64,000 nucleotides of DNA from NCBI GenBank assembly GCA_030220185.1, contig JASPKZ010000425.1, positions 397,501 to 461,500 on the forward strand, given 5' to 3'. The DNA comes from Diploptera punctata (lineage: Eukaryota; Arthropoda; Insecta; Blattodea; Blaberidae). Numbering within the stretch: position 1 is the first letter of the stretch; each line of letters opens with the position of its first letter. Shown here piece after piece: positions 44,359-54,057 of this stretch. The position numbers and the translations under genes are program-made. A model generated the notes under the pieces. It was not told the origin of the DNA, made no database searches, and saw only the letters and a list, made by a program, of their open reading frames with translations.

Positions 44359-45359
44359 TAACGCCCGCTGGGAGCTTTCTAGATGTATCTGGGCTTCGCT
44401 TATAGATGATTCGGTATCCAGAATGATATATTTCTCGAAAGATCGAGAGCCGAATTATGTACACAAAACCTTAGATGGCGGCTATATAAACCCGGAAGCT
44501 CAAACGCCCGCTGGGAGCTTTCCAGATATATCTGGGCTTCGCTTATCGATGATTCGGTATCCAGAATGATATATTTCTCGAAATATCGAGAGCCGAATTA
44601 TATACACAAAACCTTAGATGGCGGCTATATAAACCCGGAAGCTCAAACGCCCGCTGGGAGCTTTCCAGATATATCTGGGCTTCGCTTATCGATGATTCGG
44701 TATCCAGAATGATATATTTCTCGAAAGATCGAGAGCCGAATTATGTACACAAAACCTTAGATGGCGGCTATATAAACCCGGAAGCTCAAACGCCCGCTGG
44801 GAGCTTTCCAGATATATCTGGGCTTCGCTTATCGATGATTCGGTATCCAGAATGATATATTTCTCGAAAGATCGAGAGCCGAATTATGTACACAAAACCT
44901 TAGATGGCGGCTATATAAACCCGGAAGCTCAAACGCCCGCTGGGAGCTTTCCAGATATATCTGGGCTTCGCTTATCGATGATTCGGTATCCAGAATGATA
45001 TATTTCTCGAAAGATCGAGAGCCGAATTATGTACACAAAACCTTAGATGGCGGCTATATAAACCCGGAAGCTCAAACGCCCGCTGGGAGCTTTCCAGATA
45101 TATCTGGGCTTCGCTTATCGATGATTCGGTATCCAGAATGATATATTTCTCGAAAGATCGAGAGCCGAATTATGTACACAAAACCTTAGATGGCGGCTAT
45201 ATAAACCCGGAAGCTCAAACGCCCGCTGGGAGCTTTCCAGATATATCTGGGCTTCGCTTATCGATGATTCGGTATCCAGAATTATATATTTCTCGAAAGA
45301 TCGAGAGCCGAACTCTGTGCACGAAACCTTAGATGGCGGCTATATAAACACGGAAGCTC
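44359..45359. repeat. tandem array, seven 143-bp monomers each with a TATA box
   Basis: Unit starts (AACGCCCGCTGGGAGCTTTC) fall at 44359, 44502, 44645, 44788, 44931, 45074 and 45217, exactly 143 bp apart. Each unit contains CCAGATATATCTGGG, TTCTCGAAAGATCGAGAGCC and GGCGGCTATATAAACCCGGA. The first and last units diverge most; the inner ones are nearly identical. It is GC-richer than its surroundings. Confidence 0.97.
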
Positions 45360-46020
45360 AGCTGGAAGTCAGTCGGGAGCAACTAAGCTGTGATTTCGTA
45401 GCTAAGAAAGCAGTGAATGTTGTCGAATGCATCTCTTAGGGTGAAGAAAGGAACTTCAGTGATTACGTGAAAAAGTGAAATACTTAAATATAGACTAATG
45501 ACAATATGCGATTGTAAATGTTTAGTTAAACTAGTGTATAGTTATTTCAAGAGATTCCATTAGGTATAACGTCACCACTTCTCGCGTCATAGCCAAGTGC
45601 TTAAGGGGAGAAGGTTCCTTATAAATGGGAAAAAAATAGAATTTTTCTTTTTTCGCCCATTTTCATACTTTAAAGTGTGTCCTATATGAATATAAATTGG
45701 TTTTGCACCACAAACTTATTTAAAGGTCCAAAGTGTGGCTTTAAAGGACATGCTGCAGGGTAGGACTGTGAGTAGTGTAAAAACTTTAAACTCAATTTCC
45801 CGTTATTTTTGTTTTTGCGAGCCGTATGTTCCTTTTCTGTGAAACTATTCATCCCATAGAAATGAAATTTTCACAGGCTATCTGCCTGTTGCTTAGGCAT
45901 AATCTGGCATTTTTTCAACATTTTAATGTTATTATTAACGGCACCAAAAATCATTTTCCTTTTCTAAGTACACCAAAAATTAGCATTGTTTTTAAAAAAT
46001 TCTTACTGTTTCATTTTTAA
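45360..46020. other. sequence following the 143-bp array
   Basis: AGTCAGTCGGGAGCAACTAA and GATTTCGTAGCTAAGAAAGC follow the last TATA box and look like a transcribed leader. No frame longer than about 64 codons follows. Confidence 0.35.
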
Positions 46021-46084
46021 TGCTGTGTTCTGGGGGGGGGGAAGCCATTTTATTACCAAATAGTATATATATATATATATATAT

Positions 46085-46458
46085 TAAATGCCCCAGGTTT
46101 GTCTTTCGACATTCCTGGTTTCTCTCCTGGCATGGCGTACTTGTAACCCACTTCTGAGGTTGGGGTGCCTGGAAGGCCGGGTTTCGTTGCCCCGATGATA
46201 TGATGGGTGATGATGATAATGGTGCGCCAGGAGAGTCCCGAATCCTAAGCTTAACCTGAGATGAATACGAATGATGATGATTGCGATGGCCATATGATTT
46301 CGGGGACCATTTGGGCCTTAAAGTTTTCCTGACATTTGTCTTACAGATGAGAAAAAAAACCGATAAAAACCTCACCCAGAAAGGCTGTACCGACCGGGGA
46401 TCGAACCCGGGCCCGCCGCGTGACAAGGCAGCACGCTACCCGAGACCACAGCGGTGGA
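46085..46458 (-). mobile_element. SINE1 copy, tail type b
   Basis: Head ends at 46458 (CACAGCGGTGGAC). The tail starts GCCCCAGGTTTGTCTTTCGA on the plus strand. It abuts (TA)n at 46064-46084. Confidence 0.9.
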
Positions 46459-46549
46459 CGTATAAATATGAGAAAATAATTAATGTTCTACTGTTAACAG
46501 TTATTCTGAAAAGGAACATTACAATTAGAACATTTAACATGGCGGAGAT

Positions 46550-46875
46550 ACAAGGTACCTTCTCCCCTCAAGGCTGATCTACGAGACTTGCGTTGGTCCA
46601 TGTCTGAACGAAAAAAAAATGTTCTTATGGAATTTCGGCCAGTATGGAACCGGTGCCCACTCAGAATCGTGAGGCATTTGGGTAGCTAAAATAAGGAGCG
46701 GCTACAGGTTGAGAAAAACCGTTATAACGGCTGTAGGACCCGACATGCTGACCATGGGTCACCCCTACACTGACTGGATGATCATCTACCTCTCTGATTA
46801 ACACACGTGGATGTGAAGCCAGCAGCCGGCTGGTAAACCAAGGTTCTTCTAGGTCTGTCGCGCCATGAAGTTTTT
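46550..46875. other. GC-richer unclassified sequence, probably repeat
   Basis: ACTCAGAATCGTGAGGCATT, CCGTTATAACGGCTGTAGGA and CCAGCAGCCGGCTGGTAAAC stand out from AT-rich flanks. It resembles a SINE or LINE leader, but no second copy was found here. Confidence 0.35.
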
Positions 46876-47184
46876 TTTATAACGTCACCACTAATATCAA
46901 CAAGCCTAATCTTAATTTAATAAATCATCACAGAAAATTAATTTGCATCACTAATAATTTGTCATGTTGCATACTGGCATAGTATTATATTGTACAATGA
47001 AAAACAAAATGATAAAATCTACGCTGCACTTCCGGAGGAAGTATACTATACGTTAAAGGAGACAATGGAAATTTAAACAAATGAGATTTAATAAAAAAAA
47101 AGATTAGTTTGTAACAATCACTACTAATATTGTAAATAATTCTAGAATCTCAACTAATGTATCAAGCAAGTGAAGGACGTAAGG

Positions 47185-47375
47185 TAAAGTGATCCTTCTA
47201 CAGGCCTTAGGAGGCCCTTACGGTAGTAGAGGTTAAGACTCCCGCTTTTCTAGACAATCGGCACTTGATGTCAGCCGGGTTGCCAGCCTTGCGTGACGGC
47301 CGCATTTTCCCCCCAGAACAAGCATCTGGTACTCATTTACGTTAGAGGCTGAGTACACTTCGGGACCATAGTGAA
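47185..47375 (-). mobile_element. SINE2 copy, truncated
   Basis: Tail and middle only (CTCATTTACGTTAGAGGCTG on the plus strand). Confidence 0.8.
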
Positions 47376-47379
47376 GTAA

Positions 47380-48700
47380 AGGGTGGACTAAGTAATATTG
47401 TCACATGGATCAATGGTAGAGTGTGGACTTATAATCACTAAAATCGAGAAAATATGCTAAAAATAAGAAAATTTACACTGAAATTTGAAAATACCCACGA
47501 ATTAAAATAATATATTTACACCAACACGTTTCACCAATAGTAAGATGCGCGTTTATATTATAGGTACTTACATCTTATTACAAGAGATTACAAAGTATTT
47601 CTCCAAATATTCAAATATAAATCTCCGTCGGTTACCAACAGAATTTGGATTTATGGTGAAATGTCTTTTTATTGGTGGCAAAAAAAAAAAAAGTGGACAG
47701 ACACTATATTTGTTATCTATCAAATATTTTGAGGATATTTTATATTTTGAATTGTTTGTGCTATGCCGGTTATTTTATACTCTTCTGTCTTCTTGTAACT
47801 ATTTATTTTATTTCTGCAATGTTTATGTTATTGTAATTTACATACTATTTAGCAGCAATAAGAATTGTTTGTCCCAACGCAGCTGTTGTCTTTTTTGGCG
47901 GATTTCACTTTACAAATGAAATGTTCCAACAATGAGTTCATGTTTTAAGTAGTTCGCTACCTGATTGTCGTAAATTTTCAGCGAGATGCTGATTTAAAAT
48001 ACTACAGAGAAATTTCTGGCTGCATCCTTGAACAATGTGAGAGGACCTACTGTAATAGCTGATATATCGTTTATTGAATCTAGAATTTTTTTTCACGCGT
48101 ACTAGATATTAGGAATGTGTCAGAAGCTGTTGAAAAGCTCCTATTCAATTTCAAAATATTGTTAAATCTTGGAGAAAAAATATACAAATGCTGAAAGCAA
48201 ATTCATATAAACAATTTTTATACCACAATAAAGGCTATCAATAACATAGATATGTAATTAGGTTATTCGTTAAAACAAGTGAAATACATTAGAAATGTGC
48301 CGGAGCAAGAACAGCAAATAAACAAAGCAATACATCGAATGATGAAAGATCAAATACTTACAGAGGGAGCCGATATTTATAGTGAATGGGCTTACAGTGG
48401 GTAGGCCTAGCCACTAAAAATTGGATTAGTCCTAAAAAATAATAGTAAGAAAAAATAATTTTTATGGAGAATAAAAATCATCGCTTCGTCATATTCAAGA
48501 GTACTACTAGGATATTATAATGAATATTAAAAAAAAAAAAAAAAAACCTACCACAACCAGTAGATCACCTAGACAGTATACTAACACCACAGCAGAAACA
48601 ATCATATTTACTAAAATACTGCATTAGAATCAAAATAAATAAAAAATACCTCGCATTTGGTATCTAGAAATGTAGTCAACTTATTCCAAAACGAATTCTT
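47380..48700. other. no feature recognised
   Basis: AT-rich intron of fry. The frame 47545-47919 is low-complexity and not supported. Confidence 0.5.
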
Positions 48701-48741
48701 AATCATATTTAAACAATAAATATGTAACAAAAAAAACTTAC

Positions 48742-48846
48742 CTTTGCTGTGATGTAAAAAAGATTGTTGAGAACCATTTCGGTGGCTTCTGCTGAACCCC
48801 AACCCTCTCTGCGACTTCCAGCTCGGTTCAATTCATTGGCATAATA
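48742..48846 (-). CDS. fry: fry (furry) internal exon, 35 codons
   Basis: Read on the minus strand this exon encodes [20 protein letters not shown] followed by [15 protein letters not shown]. From memory this matches the stretch of insect Furry directly after the NPLSYFQ segment, with a variable N-terminal third and a near-invariant [16 protein letters not shown]. It starts in phase 0 after a TTCTTAG acceptor and ends in phase 0 at AAG before a GTAAGT donor, so it joins the exon at 56823-56956 without a frame change. Furry is a very large HEAT/armadillo-type scaffold that acts with the NDR-family kinase Tricornered in cell-shape control, such as bristles, wing hairs and dendrite tiling. The next expected residues (FSDEHPRDLEELW-like) were not found at lower coordinates, so the following intron is long. 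Confidence 0.92.
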
Positions 48847-48990
48847 CTAAGAAAACAATCAAAACATATGCTATAATTTTATATTATTTTAAATTAACCA
48901 TAGTTTAAACATTGTAATTAATTGAGAAAGAGTTTTAATTGGATCACGGTCTAATTTTATTACTACATAAATTAAATAAATGAATGAATA

Positions 48991-49327
48991 CCCATACATG
49001 GTAATTCTGCCCGAAGGCAGGTCCTTCACTACAATCAATCATTTCCATGCTATGCTTGCAGCTTTACTAGGGAATTGTAGGTGTGATAGCTTCCCGTTGC
49101 TTTCCACACCGGTGATGGATGATGATGATGATAATGATAAGGATAATGATGACGGCCATATGATTTTGGGGACCGTTTGGGGCTTAAAGTTTTCCTGACA
49201 TTTGTCTTACAGGTGAGGAAAAACTCCGATAAAAACCTCACCCAGAAAAACTGCCCAGACCCGGGGATCGAACCCGGGCCCGCTGCGTGACAAGGCAGCA
49301 CGCTACCTCGAGACCACAGTAGTGGAC
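48991..49327 (-). mobile_element. SINE1 copy, tail type a, with target duplication
   Basis: TGAATGAATA flanks it at 48981-48990 and 49328-49337. It is in the fry intron beside the exon at 48742. Confidence 0.9.
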
Positions 49328-49338
49328 TGAATGAATAT

Positions 49339-49390
49339 ATATACATACATACATACATACATACATACATACATACATACATACATACAG
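49339..49390. repeat. (ATAC)n microsatellite
   Basis: About 12 ATAC units after the SINE1 target duplication. Confidence 0.93.
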
Positions 49391-49579
49391 ATACAATTAT
49401 AGGACTTATAAGAAGAAAACAAATCTTCTCTGCAAGCGAACGTTGTTCGAATTAGATAATATCAATAAAACGTACGGTACTTACGTTAGTTATTTATACA
49501 ATTTCACGAAACGACCAAGGTTGCTACACAAGCAAACGAAGTGTCAATTGATTAATAGGAACACAAAAACATATGAAAA

Positions 49580-49935
49580 ATGTCTATTTCGCTTAAAATA
49601 GACAGGATACCCTTAATACGGCAGATTTGGCGGAAGAGGCATCCTACCCTCACTCAGGGAAAGAGAGAGGAACAGCTGCCTTGCGGAGAAGGAGAAACTT
49701 CAAAGGCTAAGGGAGCATCCCCTACAGAAAAGCATGCCTGTCCAAGAAGCATTGAGGTGGCAACCCCACCACTGGACTTACCCAACTATAGGATGGTATC
49801 CTATAATGGGGAAAACTTTAAATAATCGAAAGACTACAAGAATCAGTTTTTGTAGTCGCAGAACGGGCATCATCACCCAATACTGCATTCGGAAGAAGAA
49901 GAAGATAGAAACAGCTAATAAAGAATGTACGTATA
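49580..49935 (+). other. open frame with retroelement-like context
   Basis: The frame IRQIWRKRHPTLTQGKREEQ, then SPTEKHACPRSIEVATPPLD is open for 81 codons and followed by GAAGAAGAAGAAG at about 49892. This resembles a (GAA)n-tailed LINE end such as LINE-C, but no reverse transcriptase motif is visible. In the fry intron. Confidence 0.3.
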
Positions 49936-50196
49936 ATAATTATTAAGTTTAAATAAAAATAGAGTATTTTACATAAGCCTAATATAAAAATTAAGCATTT
50001 GCAATAGCTGATTATTTAGCGAGTAATGTTTAAGTGGTTTCAACAAAAATAACATTACATTTAAATATATATATAAAATGCATAAAAATGTTATGCATAG
50101 AAAAGTACTTCAACAGTGAAAACCAAGACATCCTTTAATGGTCTTCCTAAATAACGATACTAATTAATTACAATATTTAGGTTGCAAGTATTGAAT

Positions 50197-50470
50197 TCTA
50201 TTCTATAGTGTCCTCCCCAAGGGCAAGTCTTTCACCGCAATCATAGCATTTTCATGCATTCTTTGCAGCATTACTAGGGAATTATAGGTGTGGTAGCTTC
50301 ACCGAGGATGATGATGGCCAGATGATGTTCGGGGAACTTTTGGGCTTCAAAGCTACCTGACATTTGTCTTACAGGTCAGGGAAAACCTCGGGGAAAAAAC
50401 TTCACCCAGGAAGCTTGTCCCGCCCGGGAATCGAACCCGGGCTCGCTGCGTAACTAAGCAGCGCACATGA
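50197..50470 (-). mobile_element. SINE1 copy, tail type a, degraded
   Basis: TGTCCTCCCCAAGGGCAAGT on the plus strand is the tail; ATCGAACCCGGGCTCGCTGC is the head. Confidence 0.85.
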
Positions 50471-50477
50471 CAAGTCA

Positions 50478-50725
50478 TCCCGTAGGAAGTCGTGGGTCCC
50501 GAGTCTGAAGATTTTAGGCTCGTAAAAGAACCTCAGGCCTGAATAAAAAGGCCTCTGCCCAAATTTTAACATACTTACATCCATCCAAATAATAACTTAG
50601 TTGCCTACTAGATGTCTCATTGAGGGGATGTGCTAACCACAAGCCACTCGCTGACATGTGTAGGTAAATAAGCGTAACTATATTAGCCTGGAGAGACCCA
50701 TGTCCCCACATGGGACGTATGGAGT
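50478..50725 (+). mobile_element. SINE3 3' part
   Basis: GTCGTGGGTCCCGAGTCTGA and GCGTAACTATATTAGCCTGG match the SINE3 body. The head is replaced by the SINE1 copy at 50197-50470. Confidence 0.75.
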
Positions 50726-50751
50726 ACGCCTATATACACACACACACCATA

Positions 50752-50794
<43 letters not shown>

Positions 50795-50961
50795 GTATAT
50801 ACATTCATAATATAAATTACCCCTAACTGACACAGTGACGCTCAAATTGTTAAATAATTTAAATATATAAATCGGATAAAAAATGTACACGACATACTCT
50901 TATTGGCGGCCAAATGGGTAATATTTGGCCTCCAGGGTACACATCTTGCTAACAGATATGT

Positions 50962-51770
50962 AACTAACTAACTGGCACTATCGAACCCGTAGTTTCATGG
51001 CAGCTCGGACATAAGCTATCCATATATCCCTATCCTGAGCCAATGTTTTCCAATCATCCCTGCATAATCTACTTCCCTCAAATCATAGTCAATGTTATTC
51101 TCCCACCTCATTCTTGGTCTACCATCTGGGCGTATTCCTTCTGGTTTTCCTACAAGAAGCTTCCATGCATGTCTTTCATTCCCCATTCGTACCAAATGTC
51201 CTGCCCATCGCAGTCTACGAGACTAAACTGTTCTCATTATAACTGGCTTCCTATAAAGATCATGTAATTCACTGTTATATAGTCTTCTCGATTAACATGT
51301 CTGTATGCCGGACTGGGCGAAGGTGATAAGCCAGACGAAAAAAGTACCTTGGTCGAAAGAGTGACGAACTTTCACCGTAAAAATACAACCGTCAAGAAAT
51401 GCGGACATGGGTTCAACTGAGGAAATATTTTCCGGAGGTCAAATAGTCCCCCATTCGGTTCTCCGGGCGGGGACTACTTCAGGGAACCCATGCCAAAGGC
51501 TCAAATATAGGAACATGTTCCTAGGAACATGGAATGTTAGGACTTTATAGAGGGAAGTAGATTATACAGGGGATGATTGGAAAGCATTGGCTCAGGATAG
51601 GGATATATGGAGAGCTTATGTCCGCGCGGCCATGAACCTACGGGTTCGATAGTGCCAGTGAGTTAGTTCATCTCTCTTTGGTCCAAAAATTTTCCTGACA
51701 ACTTTATTCTCAAATACTCGTAATCTCCTTTCCTCCCTTAAAGTAAGAGTCCATGTTTCGCAATGGATAT
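50962..51770 (-). pseudogene. LINE-A 3' portion, interrupted by a plus-strand LINE-A deletion derivative
   Basis: The minus strand carries the 3' end at 50962 (ACTGGCACTATCGAACCCGT), up to ACAGACATGTTAATCG at 51303. It resumes at 51667 (TTCATCTCTCTTTGGTCCAA) exactly where the intact 57323-58135 copy continues, and runs to GAGTCCATGTTTCGC at about 51760. The gap holds the insertion 51304-51666. Confidence 0.85.
51304..51666 (+). mobile_element. internally deleted LINE-A: 5' leader joined to 3' end
   Basis: The left part is the LINE-A 5' leader (CCATTCGGTTCTCCGGGCGG at about 51450-51470), ending in the start of the endonuclease frame (GTWNVRTL). At about 51549 it joins directly to the last ~115 bp of the element (GGGAAGTAGATTATACAGGG to GTGCCAGTGAGTTAG). 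It sits cleanly inside an older minus-strand LINE-A copy. The 9 kb copy has a different junction. Confidence 0.8.
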
Positions 51771-51834
51771 GTACCACTTAAAACTAGAGAAATTTCATTG
51801 AATTCTACCAAGTCCTACACATGTGAGGGCGAAG

Positions 51835-52215
51835 AGTGAGTTTTTGACGCCATACGTGAGATCTGAATGGAGAAGACTACATAACAATGAACTACTTAGT
51901 ATTTACAGAAGCCAGATATAATAATAACAGTTAAGCCCGTAGACTTCGAAGGGCAGGACATGTGGCACGAATGGGGAATGAAAGACGTGCATGGAAGCTT
52001 CTTGTACGAAAACCAGAGGGAAAAAGTCCCGTTTGTTAAACCAAAAATGAGGTGTGAGAATAACATTAACTATGATTTGAGGGAAGTAGATTATATAGGA
52101 AATGATTGGAAAACATTAGCTCAGGATAGGTATGTATGGAGAGCTTATGTCCGCGCGGCCATGAAATTACGGGTTCGATAGAGCCAGCGAGTGAGTGAGT
52201 GAGTTAGTTATACTT
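51835..52215 (+). pseudogene. LINE-A 3' end
   Basis: WRRLHNNELLSIYRSQI-like codons are followed by ARMGNERRAWKLLVRKPEGK and YDLREVDYIGNDWKTLAQDR, ending AMKLRVR. The terminus is GGTTCGATAGAGCCAGCGAG with a (TGAG)n tail. Frameshifts are present. Confidence 0.85.
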
Positions 52216-52769
52216 GAGATCTATCGGCTAGGGGAGAAAACTCAAACAGAAAATGATCGTCCTTCAGCATCCAGGGCTGAAAAAAGAAATATATTTGCTA
52301 GGAAGCTCAAAGAATGAAATTAGAGGGTTCTGAGGGAAGCCGAAACTCTCGAATCGGGCTCTAATTCTCCTTCTGATGCTGCTAACATACACGTAATACC
52401 AAGAATTCTAAAGTTGACACACTTCTTAGAAGTGTAGAGTATAAATGGAATAAATGTCACGGAATATTATGTCACCTAGGTAGATGCGAACTGACAGTAA
52501 ATCCAATTATCTGTATAAGTTCGCGTCCAGTTCCCTTCCACATATCAACTTTTAGCTTATCTCTATGTTAGTTCATAGCTTCCTTTTGGGGTGATTAAGA
52601 AATTGCTCTTTTATATATATTTCTTCGAGATGAAGCATAAAGAATAAAATAACATAAGTGACTAACAAAAACATATTTATTTTTCTATATCACGTTTCAG
52701 TGAGTTCGGACATAAAAAATAAAAACGTTTTTACTAATGGAAATTCATATAAAATTCGTACAACACGTG

Positions 52770-52925
52770 CCAGAAACATAATTTAGGCCTGCCAGAACAA
52801 TGTACAACTTCGATCCTCGCGTAAGAAGAAACCCAAGAAGTCCTACAAAAATATGGCGAGAACAGCTTTGACTGGAGCTGGAACGGACCTTATGGACTAT
52901 GCCATAACGCAGATGATGATGAAAA
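52770..52925 (+). repeat. short LINE 3' end remnant
   Basis: FDPRVRRNPRSPTKIWREQL codons, then a GCAGATGATGATGA tail. Same type of terminus as 29280-29412 but a different copy. Confidence 0.6.
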
Positions 52926-52979
52926 TTCATTTAGATGTGATACGGGTATTAAATATTGTATATGCTTATATAAATTTAA

Positions 52980-53660
52980 ACAGTTTTACTATCATTTGAT
53001 TAACATTTATTTGGGATATTTGACATTCAATTTCAATTATTCACAGAACATGTCCCTCAATTTCAAGATTGTGCTACGTTTGACATTGTAACTATTATAA
53101 CCACAATAAATTATTTTAATTTTAATTGTAGTTCACTGTGGTTAAAGGTTAGCTCATCTGCATTGCTTAATGTTTACATAACAATGGTAAATATAAATTG
53201 TGAAGTCACTTTTGGCGAAATTCATAGAATCTAAAACACAGAAAGAAAGCTCTTATATGATAACAATTGAAGGGTCCAGGGGAAAAAACGATGAATGTCA
53301 CATTAAACTCAAACTGAGATAAATGAATTTTAAGTTTTGAAACGCTATATCATTTCCCTGTACATATTATTTTCAAAGCCTTGTGAAACGTAACCCATAG
53401 CTTCTTTAAACAGTTTTCGCCTTTTAAATGTTACTAGGGAACAGTACAAACACTAAGAATATGAAACCTCAGTTTTTGTGATTTTGTGACATTCATCGTT
53501 TTTTCCCTGGACCCTTTATTGTTTAATTAAACTGTAATGAAATTGTAAATGTTACATAATTTTCAATGAAAAGGTTGTTGTACATTGACAATACAAAACA
53601 ACAAATTAGCTATTTTTTGTCAGAAATTAGATTAAAATATTTATTATTTTTATTTTTATT
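52980..53660. other. no feature recognised
   Basis: AT-rich fry intron. A pair of imperfectly inverted lines (CAGGGGAAAAAACGATGAAT near 53278 and ATTCATCGTTTTTTCCCTGG near 53492) suggests an old fold-back element about 235 bp long. Confidence 0.45.
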
Positions 53661-53668
53661 TTTTCAAA

Positions 53669-54043
53669 TGCCCCAGGTTTGTCTTTCGACATTCCTGGTT
53701 TCTCTCTTGGCATGGCGTACTTGTAACTCACTTCAGAGGTTGAGGCGCCTGGAAGGCGGGGTTACGTTGCCCCGATGATATGATGGGTGATGATGATCAT
53801 AATGGTGCGCCAGGAGAGTCCCTAATCCTAAGCTTAACCTAAGGTGAATATGAATGATGATTGCGATGGCCATATGGTTTCGGGGACCGTTTGGGCCTTA
53901 AAGTTTTCCTGACATTTGTCTTACAGGTGAGGAAAAACACCGATAAAAACCTCACCCAGAAAAACTGCCCCGACCGGGGATCGAACCCGGGCCCGCTGCC
54001 TGACAAGGCAGCACGCTACCCTGAGACCACAGCGGTGGACATG
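53669..54043 (-). mobile_element. SINE1 copy, tail type b, in the fry intron
   Basis: Near-identical tail to the 46085 copy (GCCCCAGGTTTGTCTTTCGA). The tandem array at 54058 begins 15 bases after its head. Confidence 0.92.
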
Positions 54044-54057
54044 TACGCTACAATTTC

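Noticed and set aside
44231..45332. Open frames through the 143-bp array
   Set aside because: The period is not a multiple of three; the frames arise from repetition and no coding signal is seen.
47545..47919. 124-codon frame rich in Leu, Tyr and Phe
   Set aside because: Low-complexity AT-rich sequence, with no family and no splice or promoter context.
1..48741. Further fry exons on the minus strand
   Set aside because: Looked for codons of the segment expected after FYITAK and found no match; absence by eye is not proof.
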